Origin: Mollicutes bacterium
GTDB lineage: Bacteria; Bacillota_I; Bacilli_A; RF39; UBA660
Length of the DNA stretch: 22,462 nt
Assembly (NCBI GenBank): GCA_003566505.1
Contig: PXDA01000036.1
Span: forward strand, 1 to 22,462
Reading direction: 5' to 3'
Positions 1-7,508 of the stretch are shown here, in pieces. Position numbers and translations under genes: made by a program. Under the pieces are notes generated by a model. It ran no database searches. It was given only the letters and a program-made list of their open reading frames with translations, and had not been told where the DNA came from. Numbering within the stretch: the stretch's first letter is position 1; the number at the start of each line of letters is the position of its first letter.

Positions 1-1002
1 ATTAGCATAAGAGATTTGGCTTAAAAAATAATATCGTACGGCATCAACACCAAATTGATTAACTAAATCATCGGCATAGACCATGTTTCCTTTCGATTTG
101 CTCATTTTATCCTCATTAACTAAAACCCAAGGATGACCAAGAATTTGTTTTGGTAATGGCAGTTCCAATGCCATCAAAATAATGGGCCAGTAGATGGCGT
201 GAAAACGCATAATGTCTTTCCCAATCACATGCAAATCGGCGGGCCAATAATTATTAAAGTCTTCTGATGTTTGATAACCGTCATAACCAACAAAAGTAAT
301 ATAATTGGTTAAGGCATCCAACCAAACATAAATAACTTGTTCTTCATCAAACGGCACTTTAATGCCCCATTTAAATGAAGATCGCGAAACACATAGATCA
401 TCCAACCCTGGTTTTAAAAATTGATTGACTACTTCATTTTTTCTGCTTTCCGGCTGAATAAATTGCGGATTGTTGTCAATGTGCTTTTTTAATCTTTCCG
501 CATATTTGCTTAATTTCAAAAAGTAAGCTTCTTCCTTACTATGCTCTAATGAACGTTTACAATCGGGACAATAGTTATCTTCTGTTTGATTGCTTGTCCA
601 AAAAGATTCACACGGAATACAATACAAGCCTTCGTAATGACCCTTGTAAATGTCCCCTTTTTCATACAACTTTTGAAATAGATTAGCAACTGCTTGTTGA
701 TGTTTCTCATCGGTTGTTCGCACAAAACGATCATGACTAGAATTAACCGCTTGCCACACTCTTTTTACATCTAAAACTATTTCATCAACGTATTCAGTCG
801 GCTTTTTTTGCTCTGCTAATGCTTTTTTTTCAATTTTTTGACCATGTTCATCTGTTCCTGTTTGAAAATAAACTTGATAGCCCTGTAATCTTTTATAACG
901 CGCAATTGCATCTGCTAATATTATTTCATAAGTATTACCAATATGTGGTTTATTAGTTGTATAAACAATTGCCGTATAAATATTAAATCTTTTTTCATTC
1001 AT
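1..1002 (-). CDS. metG: Methionyl-tRNA synthetase, N-terminal 334 residues (runs off the window)
   Basis: Cytosolic class I synthetase that charges tRNA-Met. The visible part has the Rossmann-fold signature PHIGN (H20-I21-G22, the HIGH motif), the TGTDEHGQKI block near residues 48-57, a zinc knuckle made of two CxxC pairs (CIPC and CPDC, about 24 residues apart), and the KMSKS loop at about residues 299-303. The reading frame is open to base 1, so the anticodon-binding domain lies outside the window. The ATG at 1002-1000 was chosen because an AAGGAGGG ribosome site lies about 13 bases upstream, inside the end of dut. The start overlaps the dut stop by 8 bases, so the two are probably translationally coupled. 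Expression is likely set by the T-box leader upstream of dut. Identification is certain; only the C-terminal extent is unknown. Confidence 0.97.
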   Translation of the reverse strand, partial: MNEKRFNIYTAIVYTTNKPHIGNTYEIILADAIARYKRLQGYQVYFQTGTDEHGQKIEKKALAEQKKPTEYVDEIVLDVKRVWQAVNSSHDRFVRTTDEKHQQAVANLFQKLYEKGDIYKGHYEGLYCIPCESFWTSNQTEDNYCPDCKRSLEHSKEEAYFLKLSKYAERLKKHIDNNPQFIQPESRKNEVVNQFLKPGLDDLCVSRSSFKWGIKVPFDEEQVIYVWLDALTNYITFVGYDGYQTSEDFNNYWPADLHVIGKDIMRFHAIYWPIILMALELPLPKQILGHPWVLVNEDKMSKSKGNMVYADDLVNQFGVDAVRYYFLSQISYAN

Positions 1003-1471
1003 TGGTGCTTCCAAACCCTCCTTTTCTTTTTTCCGAGCTAACAATATTATCAGCTCTTAACGTTGGCATAAAAATCCCTTGCACAATAGCCTCACTCTGC
1101 ACAAAACGGACTTCCTGATCACCTTGATTTTGAATTGAAACCCATATATGCCCTTCATTTTTTTCATTATCATAATAATCCGCATCAACAACCCCAACTT
1201 GGTTACACAAGCGAACATTATATTTAAATCCTAAACTACTTCTTATTATTAAAAACAACACTTCATTTTCTTGCATATAAGATTTAATTCCAGTTGGGAT
1301 TTTTTTTATTTCTCCTGGTTTTAAAACTAAATCTGATAACAACATTATATCATATCCGGCACTATTTTTAGTTTTTAGAACTGGTGTTTGGTATTTTTGA
1401 TATAATGCCTCATCATCACCAATTTCTTTTTGAAACATCTCCCAACTTATTTTAGCAAAACCTCTTTTCAT
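995..1471 (-). CDS. dut: Trimeric dUTP diphosphatase family protein
   Basis: Hydrolyses dUTP to dUMP and pyrophosphate, keeping uracil out of DNA and supplying dUMP for thymidylate synthesis. The five family motifs are visible in order: SAGYDI (37-42), RSSLGFK (77-83), GVVDADYY (93-100, with the catalytic aspartate region), EAIVQGIFMP (127-136) and the C-terminal glycine-rich arm RKGGFGSTNE (149-158). At 158 residues it is slightly longer than the usual 140-150, because about 30 residues precede motif 1. An AAAGGAGG site sits just upstream of the ATG. It is the first gene after a T-box leader and overlaps metG by 8 bases. A dCTP deaminase/dUTPase variant cannot be fully excluded, but motif 5 favours a true dUTPase. 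Confidence 0.93.
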   Translation of the reverse strand: MKRGFAKISWEMFQKEIGDDEALYQKYQTPVLKTKNSAGYDIMLLSDLVLKPGEIKKIPTGIKSYMQENEVLFLIIRSSLGFKYNVRLCNQVGVVDADYYDNEKNEGHIWVSIQNQGDQEVRFVQSEAIVQGIFMPTLRADNIVSSEKRKGGFGSTNE

Positions 1472-1487
1472 CTTTTCCTCCTTTTAA

Positions 1488-1520
1488 TAAAAAAACGTCC
1501 TTATAATAAGGACGTTTTAA
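1488..1520 (-). terminator. T-box conditional intrinsic terminator
   Basis: On the minus strand a 12-bp stem (AAAACGTCCTTA paired with TAAGGACGTTTT, loop TTA) runs into a T tract. It lies between the T-box sequence and the dut ribosome site, so it is the OFF structure of the leader. Confidence 0.9.
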
Positions 1521-1699
1521 CGCGGTACCACCTTAATTCATAGTAAAACTATGCTCTTAAATGCTTTAACGGGCATGCCGTTTTAACCTACCTATCGATT
1601 AAACAACTCCAAAGCCATCACAAACATTTTGTTTTACTTGTTTGCACCAACTACAAGTTCTCTAAAAAAACATTATATTTGTCATCTTTTTCGCAGTCT
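1488..1699 (-). promoter_or_regulatory. T-box leader (tRNA-sensing riboswitch), probably tRNA-Met
   Basis: The minus strand carries the near-invariant T-box AAGGTGGTACCGCG (1534-1521) followed by an intrinsic terminator. AAGG of the T-box can instead pair with CCTT of the terminator's 5' arm, which is the classical antiterminator switch. Upstream are stem I hallmarks: AGAGAAC, then GTTGGTGCAAAC in the apical loop, then a CTTTGGAG element closing the stem. The triplet ATG at 1618-1616 lies just before CTTTGGAG, where the specifier codon is expected, and fits tRNA-Met and the downstream metG. CATAG/CTATG forms a stem III-like hairpin. The leader begins immediately after the TAA of the upstream gene. 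I could not place a dedicated promoter, so it may read through from that gene. Confidence 0.92.
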
Positions 1700-2068
1700 T
1701 TATTTACTTTTTCCCTCTGATAATACTTCTTCTTTAAAATTTTCAAGCGTTTCTTCCACTTTTAAAAATAACCTTTGCGCATCTTTTTCATCGGTGAAAA
1801 CAATACCTTTTTTTTCATCCGGCGAAAGATAATAGTACATTTCGTTTTCTTCATTAATTTTCAAGGGAGTTTTTTCGGTCGAAACAATATTTTGCTTTAA
1901 ATCAGCAAAATATTTTATTCCTTCATAAGTGTTAATATCAACATGTTGATCGACTTCCTGTCCTTTTTCTCGTAAAACACGATATTGTTCGGTATAAGAA
2001 GTAACACGACGCATCGCCTCATCTATTTTCCTAACCATATACATTGTTGTTGCTTCATCTCTTCTCAT
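1700..2068 (-). CDS. Uncharacterised 122-residue soluble protein
   Basis: I do not recognise the family. The protein is hydrophilic and charged. It starts MRRDEATTMY, has a helix-rich first half and a YYYLSPDEKKGIVF segment near residues 78-91, and ends in an acidic, probably helical tail (KVEETLENFKEEV). No signal peptide, membrane segment, metal motif or nucleotide-binding motif is visible. The start at 2068 is chosen because AAGGAGGG lies just upstream. An in-frame upstream start at 2113 would add a short hydrophobic stretch, but that stretch coincides with the -10 promoter region and is unlikely to be translated. The gene has its own promoter, and its stop touches the T-box leader of dut-metG, so it may be cotranscribed with them when charged tRNA is scarce. 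Confidence 0.75.
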   Translation of the reverse strand: MRRDEATTMYMVRKIDEAMRRVTSYTEQYRVLREKGQEVDQHVDINTYEGIKYFADLKQNIVSTEKTPLKINEENEMYYYLSPDEKKGIVFTDEKDAQRLFLKVEETLENFKEEVLSEGKSK

Positions 2069-2093
2069 TTTATCCCTCCTTTTAAGTAGTAAT

Positions 2094-2121
2094 ATTATAA
2101 CACAAACACCCAAAAAAGCAA
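2094..2121 (-). promoter_or_regulatory. SigA-type promoter for the 122-residue gene
   Basis: -35 TTGCTT (2121-2116) and -10 TATAAT (2099-2094) with a 16-base spacer, about 25 bases upstream of the chosen ATG. It is divergent from the pyrophosphatase promoter and only about 15 bases from it. Confidence 0.75.
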
Positions 2122-2135
2122 TAATCTTTATTTTC

Positions 2136-2164
2136 TTTTCAACAAAATTACTTTATGCTATAAT
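2136..2164 (+). promoter_or_regulatory. Extended -10 promoter for the pyrophosphatase gene
   Basis: TGC-TATAAT (2156-2164) forms an extended -10. A weak -35, TTTTCA (2136-2141), lies 17 bases upstream. The ribosome site AAGGAGG follows just before the ATG at 2192. Confidence 0.75.
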
Positions 2165-2191
2165 TTAATAAATCAAATAAGGAGGATACAT

Positions 2192-3820
2192 ATGAAAGAA
2201 ATATTAATTTTTGGACATCAAAATCCCGATACCGATAGCGTTACATCAGCAATTGCGCTGGCTAATTTAAAAAAGCAATTAAATATTCCAGCTAGCCCAT
2301 GGGTTTTAGGAAATATAAATAACGAAACAAAATTTGTGCTTGACTATTTAAAGGTTAAAAAACCAAAGTTTTTAAATGATGTTAAGCAACAAATCAAAGA
2401 TGTTAATTATCTAAAAGATGTTACCATTGACGAAAATAATTCTATTTTAAATGTTTTAAAATGCATGGAAAAAAACAATATCAATACCATTCCTATAACC
2501 GAAACAAAAACGAAACGTTTAGCTGGAATTATTAATTTAAATAATGTTTTACAGTTTTTAACGGGCAATAACTTTCGTAATATACAAACTTCTTATACTA
2601 ATCTTATTAATGCGCTTGAAGCAACCAAGGTTACTCATTTTGGTGATGAAATTAAAGGAAACTTATTAGTAGCTGCTTATGAATCACAAACCTTCATCAA
2701 AGAAATTACTCTTTCTTCGGACAGTATTTTAATAGTTGGGGATCGTCCTGATATTCAAGAACACGCTATCAATAACAACATTCAATTATTAATTATTGCT
2801 AATAATTTCAATATTCCCGAACATATTCTTAAGTTAGCGCAAAAAAACAAGGTTAACATTATCAAAACTGCTTTTGATTCATATACGATTGCTCATTTAG
2901 CGCTTTTTTCTAACTACGCACACCAATTATCAAATAACGAAAACTTTGTCGCCTTTCATGAAAATGATTATGTTTCTGAATTTAAAAGAATTGCACAAGA
3001 TTCTAAACAACTGCACTTTCCTGTTTTGAGTAACGAAAATACCGTAAAAGGAATTATTGCTTTAGATAATTTAAATCATGTTAATCGCAAACAAGTCATT
3101 TTAGTAGATCACAACGAAGCAAACCAAAGCGTTGAAGGTTTAGATGAAGCAGAGATCTTAGAAATAATTGATCATCATAAAATTGGTAATATGACAACTG
3201 CCTATCCAATTAATTTTCGCAATATGATTGTTGGCAGCACTTGTTCTATTATTTATCATTTATATCAAGAAAATAATGTTAAATTTGACCCCGCTACGGC
3301 CGTTTTGCTTATGGCGGGTATTATTTCTGATACCTTACTATTACAATCACCAACCACAACCAACCTTGATAAAAAAGTGTTGGAAGAACTTAATAAAATT
3401 GTTGATGTTGATTATCAAGATTTGGCACAAAAAATGTTTGAAGCTGGTTCTTCTACCAAAAACATGAGCAAAGAAGAAATTATTTATAGTGACTTTAAAA
3501 CTTTCACAGTTCGTAATCAATTAATTGGTTTAGGTCAATTTAAAACAACTAATCCCGATGATATAAAAAAAGATTTAGCTTTATTTAAAGAAAAAATTGA
3601 AGCCGAAGCCGCTAATAAAAATTATTATATTTTTGCTTTATTTGTTACTGACATTATCAATAATGGTTCCTATGTTATTTATAATGATAGCGCTGCCGAT
3701 ATTATTAAAAAGGCGTTTGCTTTAGAAAAAATTCATGACTGGGTTTTTATTAGTGATAAAATTTCCAGGAAACAACAAATGATTCCGCGAATTATTAATA
3801 TCATTGAAAAAACACACTAA
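2192..3820 (+). CDS. ppaC: Manganese-dependent (family II) inorganic pyrophosphatase with CBS and DRTGG regulatory domains
   Basis: DHH-family enzyme that hydrolyses pyrophosphate in the cytoplasm. Metal ligands are visible: GHQNPDTDS (H9, D13, D15), DHNE (D306), DHH (327-329) and ISDT (D380). The DHHA2 substrate-binding domain follows, with SRKQQ at 525-529. Between the first motif and the rest of the DHH domain lie a CBS unit (about 73-125), a DRTGG domain with VGDRPDIQ near 182-189, and a second CBS unit (about 250-300). This explains the 542 residues against about 310 for the plain enzyme. In characterised CBS-pyrophosphatases these domains bind adenine nucleotides and tune activity to energy state; regulation here is inferred. 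It has its own promoter, converges on pth, and is the only protein gene in the window facing the fork coming from oriC. Confidence 0.96.
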   Translation: MKEILIFGHQNPDTDSVTSAIALANLKKQLNIPASPWVLGNINNETKFVLDYLKVKKPKFLNDVKQQIKDVNYLKDVTIDENNSILNVLKCMEKNNINTIPITETKTKRLAGIINLNNVLQFLTGNNFRNIQTSYTNLINALEATKVTHFGDEIKGNLLVAAYESQTFIKEITLSSDSILIVGDRPDIQEHAINNNIQLLIIANNFNIPEHILKLAQKNKVNIIKTAFDSYTIAHLALFSNYAHQLSNNENFVAFHENDYVSEFKRIAQDSKQLHFPVLSNENTVKGIIALDNLNHVNRKQVILVDHNEANQSVEGLDEAEILEIIDHHKIGNMTTAYPINFRNMIVGSTCSIIYHLYQENNVKFDPATAVLLMAGIISDTLLLQSPTTTNLDKKVLEELNKIVDVDYQDLAQKMFEAGSSTKNMSKEEIIYSDFKTFTVRNQLIGLGQFKTTNPDDIKKDLALFKEKIEAEAANKNYYIFALFVTDIINNGSYVIYNDSAADIIKKAFALEKIHDWVFISDKISRKQQMIPRIINIIEKTH

Positions 3821-3833
3821 AGTGTGTTTTTTT
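3807..3833. terminator. Bidirectional intrinsic terminator shared by ppaC and pth
   Basis: ACACAC and GTGTGT pair around a TAAA loop, flanked by A6 on the left and T7 on the right, so both strands read as a stem followed by U's. The stop codons of both convergent genes lie inside it (TAA 3818-3820 for ppaC, TAG 3819-3817 for pth). Confidence 0.9.
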
Positions 3834-4386
3834 GATTGTGCAAATTCATTACTTTGTCAAAATCGTATTTTAAGTAATCGGTAAAAATTGCAATGATTTT
3901 TAGTTCCAAATCTTTTATCTCAGCCCATTGCGCGGTCGAAAACTTACCTAAAACATAATCAGAAGTTAACATTTGCATATCTCGTCCGATGCCAATTTTA
4001 ATGCGTTTATATTCTTCGGTTTGCAAATGTTGTTCAATACTCTTTAATCCTTTATGGCCCCCCGAACTACCTTGGGCTTTTAATTTATAGTTGCCAACTT
4101 CTAAATGATTATCATCATAAATTATTAAAATATTTTCTGTTTTTATATCGTAATAATCAACAAATTTTTTAACAACTTGTCCGGAGTTATTCATATAAGC
4201 TTGCGGTTTTAAAAAAATTAACGGATCTTTTGAACTTTTATCGATACCGTATAATCCGGAAAACTTTTTTTTATTAATTTCTACACCGCGATCACGCGCG
4301 ATTGCATCAAGCAAATGAAAACCAACGTTGTGGCGTGTTTTTATATAACTTTTTCCTGGATTACCTAAACCTACTATTAAGCGCAT
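3817..4386 (-). CDS. pth: Peptidyl-tRNA hydrolase
   Basis: Cleaves the ester bond of peptidyl-tRNA that drops off the ribosome, recycling tRNA. Its 189 residues match the bacterial Pth1 length. Visible are GLGNPG with N9, the catalytic histidine in TRHNVGF (H19), AYMNNSG (N66), YDD (D91) and the loop SSGGHKGLKSI (107-117). The position equivalent to E. coli N114 is lysine here (K112), an unusual change in a residue implicated in substrate binding. GAGGTGA precedes the ATG. It lies 11 bases after rsmI at the end of the dnaX-to-pth operon and ends inside the terminator shared with the convergent pyrophosphatase gene. Confidence 0.95.
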   Translation of the reverse strand: MRLIVGLGNPGKSYIKTRHNVGFHLLDAIARDRGVEINKKKFSGLYGIDKSSKDPLIFLKPQAYMNNSGQVVKKFVDYYDIKTENILIIYDDNHLEVGNYKLKAQGSSGGHKGLKSIEQHLQTEEYKRIKIGIGRDMQMLTSDYVLGKFSTAQWAEIKDLELKIIAIFTDYLKYDFDKVMNLHNQKNTL

Positions 4387-4397
4387 TTTCTCACCTC

Positions 4398-5213
4398 TTA
4401 TAAATCATGATAATTTTTATATACTTCTTTCCTTCGCAATGATAATTTTTTGGCTGTTTTTTTAATTGCCTCATTCAATTCTTCCCCTTCGGTAAGAAAA
4501 TATTCTACCATTTCTTTGATTTGTTCCTTTTTATAATTTGGGGTTTTGACTATTTTGTCAATTACCAATACTATTTCACCTTTTATTTTTGCCATTTGGG
4601 GTATTATTTCAGAAATTTTGCCCCGATAGTGTGTTTCAAACCTTTTCGATATTTCCCGGGAAATAAAAATTTCTTGATCGCCAATAATTTCCAGCATTTC
4701 TTTTAAAACTTTTTCTATTCGATGAGGCGTTTCATAAATCACCATTGGCATTTCATAATTTTGTATTTGCATAATTTGTTCTTTTCTTTTGTTTAGTTTT
4801 TTATCAAGAAAGCCAAGAAAAACAAACGAATTGACAGCAAAACCACAAAGAGTTAGTGCTGTTATTAAGGCACTTGGTCCTGGTAAAGAAACTATTTGAT
4901 AGCTTTCATCAATTGCAGCGCGCACTAATTTATATCCTGGATCACTTATTAAAGGCGTGCCACGATCGGATACAATTCCTACTTTCTTTCCTTCTTGGCA
5001 ATAATTTAACAATTTATTAACGTTTTTTTCTTCATTAATGTCATTATTGCTTATCAATGTTGTTTTTATATCATATTTTTGTAACAATTTGCGAATTTCT
5101 CTCGTGTCTTCACAAAACAAAATATCTATTTTTTTCAAAACTGCAATCGCGCGCAATGTAATATCCTCTAAATTGCCAATTGGTGTCGGAATAATATATA
5201 TTTGCCCGTTCAT
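4398..5213 (-). CDS. rsmI: 16S rRNA (cytidine-1402-2'-O)-methyltransferase
   Basis: Tetrapyrrole-methylase-fold enzyme that methylates the ribose of C1402 in the decoding centre, using S-adenosylmethionine. Signatures: PTPIGNL (9-15), FCEDTR (33-38), the glycine-rich SAM loop SDRGTPLISDPG (82-93) and PGPSA (111-115). The usual loop reads SDAGTP, so R84 is odd, and the usual HEHNE-like block after the first domain reads SNNDINEEKN here. Length is 271, in the normal range. The ribosome site AAAGGAGGAA overlaps the stop of the preceding methyltransferase gene. Gene order yabB-rsmI follows Bacillus yabB-yabC, lacking yazA. Confidence 0.93.
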   Translation of the reverse strand: MNGQIYIIPTPIGNLEDITLRAIAVLKKIDILFCEDTREIRKLLQKYDIKTTLISNNDINEEKNVNKLLNYCQEGKKVGIVSDRGTPLISDPGYKLVRAAIDESYQIVSLPGPSALITALTLCGFAVNSFVFLGFLDKKLNKRKEQIMQIQNYEMPMVIYETPHRIEKVLKEMLEIIGDQEIFISREISKRFETHYRGKISEIIPQMAKIKGEIVLVIDKIVKTPNYKKEQIKEMVEYFLTEGEELNEAIKKTAKKLSLRRKEVYKNYHDL

Positions 5214-5216
5214 AAG

Positions 5217-5942
5217 TTATTCCTCCTTTAGGTAAGATATTACAGCTTCTGAATATGCGCCATCTTCACGATGCACAATTAACACTGGTTCAACAATCAG
5301 TCCCGGTTTGCCATTTTTTCTTCCTTCAATTAATAAAATATTAGCATTTTTATCTTTTTTGGGGTAAACCATCTTTATTCTCTTCGGTTCAATGTTATTT
5401 TTTTTCATTAAAGAGATTATTTCAATTAACCGTTCTGGCCGGTGAACAAGTGCGATATTACCACCATTAATTAATAATTTTTTACTAACGGAAAAAATAT
5501 CTTCTAGAGATAACAAAATTTCATGGCGGGCGATTACTTTTGTCTCTTGTTTATTTCGTTTTGTTTTTTCATATTTTTGAAAAAATGGCGGATTACAAAC
5601 AATGGTTGCAAAAGACTCATTTGCAAATTGCTCACTAATTTCTTTAATATCGCCTTCAATAATTTCTATTTGGGCTTTCTTTTTATTATGCGCCACCGTC
5701 TTTTTTGCTAAAGAACATACTGATTTTTGCACTTCAACACCAATTATCTTCGCTTTTGTTCGTAACGTTAAAATTAAAGGAATCGGTGCATTTCCAGTGC
5801 CGATATCAAGAATTTTTTCACTATCTTTTTTTATATTAACAAACTGGGCGAGTAAAATACTATCGAGCGAAAAGTTAAACCCTTCTGCGTCTTGAAATAT
5901 TTGTACCTCTTCGTGTAAAAACAAATTATTTATTTTTTCCAT
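5217..5942 (-). CDS. TrmN6/YabB-like adenine-N6 methyltransferase
   Basis: SAM-dependent class I methyltransferase related to tRNA1(Val) (adenine-37-N6) methyltransferase and Bacillus YabB. Visible: the N-terminal substrate block FNFSLDSILLAQFV (22-35), motif I DIGTGNAPIPL (46-56), the acidic residue at the end of strand 2 (GVEV, 68-71), and the catalytic NPPF (117-120) typical of exocyclic-amine N-methyltransferases. Its place between ricT and rsmI matches yabB. The start overlaps the end of ricT by 17 bases, with AAAGGA upstream. The exact RNA target cannot be read from the sequence. Confidence 0.9.
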   Translation of the reverse strand: MEKINNLFLHEEVQIFQDAEGFNFSLDSILLAQFVNIKKDSEKILDIGTGNAPIPLILTLRTKAKIIGVEVQKSVCSLAKKTVAHNKKKAQIEIIEGDIKEISEQFANESFATIVCNPPFFQKYEKTKRNKQETKVIARHEILLSLEDIFSVSKKLLINGGNIALVHRPERLIEIISLMKKNNIEPKRIKMVYPKKDKNANILLIEGRKNGKPGLIVEPVLIVHREDGAYSEAVISYLKEE

Positions 5943-6714
5943 TTTTTTCCTTTGCTTCCACTATTTCACCGGAAGGAAGTTGAACGTCATAAGTCTTTTT
6001 TAAACAATTAATTTTCACAATCTTTCCTTTGCCATAATCGGTATTTATTTCTTTTCCAACTGATTTCATTTTTTTCTTACATTCGGAATATGTGTCATTT
6101 TCATAGTTTAGACAACAAAGCAAACGACCGCAAACGCCGTTAATTTTATTAGGATTTAAAGCTAGATCTTGGTTTTTAGCCATATTAATCGAGATGTTTT
6201 CTAATTTATTCAAAAAACGAGCACAACATAACTCTTGACCGCAAACACCAACACCGCCAATTTCGCGTGCTTTATCACGTACCCCAATTTGAATTAATTC
6301 TATTCTAGCTTTAAAGGTGCGCGCTAAAATTTTTAAAAGTTCCCGGAAATCAACTCTGCTATCAGCAAAAAAAGTAAATGTTAAAGTTCTTTTGTCAAAA
6401 GCATAACGAGCGTCTACCATCCGCATAGCCAGGTTTTCTTCATCAACAATTTTTTGACATTCCACTAAGGCTCTTTTTTCTTGCTTCAATATTTTATCCT
6501 TTTTGCGCATATCTTGTTCCGTTGCCAGGCGCACAATTGGAGCATATTCCTGTTCCTCTTGATAAGGAACAAAAAGCCGATCAACTGTACCAATTTGTAA
6601 TCCTTTTGCTGTTGAAACAATCACCTCATCATGTAATTCTAATTCTAAATCTTGGGCATCAAAATGATATATTCGCGCTTGTTTAAAAAACTTAACACCA
6701 ACGATATTCCTCAT
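5926..6714 (-). CDS. ricT: PSP1-domain protein RicT (YaaT), iron-sulfur RNA-maturation factor
   Basis: In Bacillus, RicT acts with RicA and RicF in an iron-sulfur complex that promotes RNase Y-dependent RNA maturation. The PSP1 core shows DARYAFDKRTLTFTF (101-115), ADSRVDFREL (117-126) and GVRDKAREIGGVGVCG (144-159). The conserved cysteines are CGQELCC (C158, C163, C164) and CGRLLCC (C195, C200, C201), with a further C212. Length is 262, close to the Bacillus protein. It overlaps holB by 23 bases at its start and yabB by 17 at its end. YabA, which follows ricT in Bacillus, is absent. No RicA or RicF partner gene is recognisable in the window. Confidence 0.95.
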   Translation of the reverse strand: MRNIVGVKFFKQARIYHFDAQDLELELHDEVIVSTAKGLQIGTVDRLFVPYQEEQEYAPIVRLATEQDMRKKDKILKQEKRALVECQKIVDEENLAMRMVDARYAFDKRTLTFTFFADSRVDFRELLKILARTFKARIELIQIGVRDKAREIGGVGVCGQELCCARFLNKLENISINMAKNQDLALNPNKINGVCGRLLCCLNYENDTYSECKKKMKSVGKEINTDYGKGKIVKINCLKKTYDVQLPSGEIVEAKEKNGKNK

Positions 6715-7501
6715 CTTTCGCCTCCTTTAGCAAATAAAATAATTTATCAAAAATTAATTTTACATTCACGTTTAAAAATATTAATTGTCGCATCCGCATA
6801 TAAATTTTTATTTTCGTCATTATTTCTTTGCTTCTTTTTTTATTTTTTATTTCATTTCTTAATTTTTCGTTGTAAATATTTATTATAGCGCTAAAAAATG
6901 CCGCCATTTCGTTTTTTTCTTTAATCTGCTGAAACACTAATTCTTCTAGGTAAGTATATGTTTCCGCAAGGTCTCTTTCGATTTTTTCCACAAATTTTTG
7001 TGCTACTTCATAAATTTCTTTGTTTTCTTGCTCTATATTAGCAAAATATAAAACACTACAGCGCGATTTTATGGTTGCTAAAACTTTATCAATGTTTGTG
7101 GTTGTTAAGATCGCAAGCACATCTTCTCTGGGTTCTTCGAGATCTTTTAACAAAGCATTCGCTGCTGCGTTACTCATTTTGTCAACTTCTTCAATAATAT
7201 AAACTTTTTTATCGCTTTCTAACGGTTTGTCATTTAAAAATTTTTGCAATTCTTTTATTTCTTCTTTACCAATAACCATTTTATCAGTATAAATTCTTTT
7301 AACATCTAAGAGGGTTTCCTTTTCAATACGAACTTGTAAATCAGTACCTAATATTTCTTTGGTAAAGTCCTTAGCCACTTCAGTTAAATATTTCCCATCA
7401 TTAGCAACAAATAAATAGGCATGTGCTAATTTATCATATTTTTGTTGCCTTTTTAGTATTTTTATCGCTTCTTCGTTGTTTTTTTGATGTTTTTCTAACA
7501 C
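6692..7501 (-). CDS. holB: DNA polymerase III delta' subunit
   Basis: Stator subunit of the clamp loader; with DnaX it opens the beta clamp. Clamp-loader features: LAHAYLF (25-31), VYIIEEVDKMS (100-110) in place of Walker B, ANALLKDLEEP (114-124) and the SRC motif (146-148) that supplies an arginine finger in trans. The Walker A position reads VANDGKYLTEV with no GKT, and there is no zinc cysteine cluster, as expected for a non-ATP-binding delta' rather than DnaX. The start is GTG at 7501-7499, 7 bases after the recR stop. The ribosome site is weak (GGAAAG within the recR end), so translation may depend on coupling to recR. Confidence 0.9.
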   Translation of the reverse strand: MLEKHQKNNEEAIKILKRQQKYDKLAHAYLFVANDGKYLTEVAKDFTKEILGTDLQVRIEKETLLDVKRIYTDKMVIGKEEIKELQKFLNDKPLESDKKVYIIEEVDKMSNAAANALLKDLEEPREDVLAILTTTNIDKVLATIKSRCSVLYFANIEQENKEIYEVAQKFVEKIERDLAETYTYLEELVFQQIKEKNEMAAFFSAIINIYNEKLRNEIKNKKRSKEIMTKIKIYMRMRQLIFLNVNVKLIFDKLFYLLKEAKDEEYRWC

Positions 7502-7508
7502 AATACCA

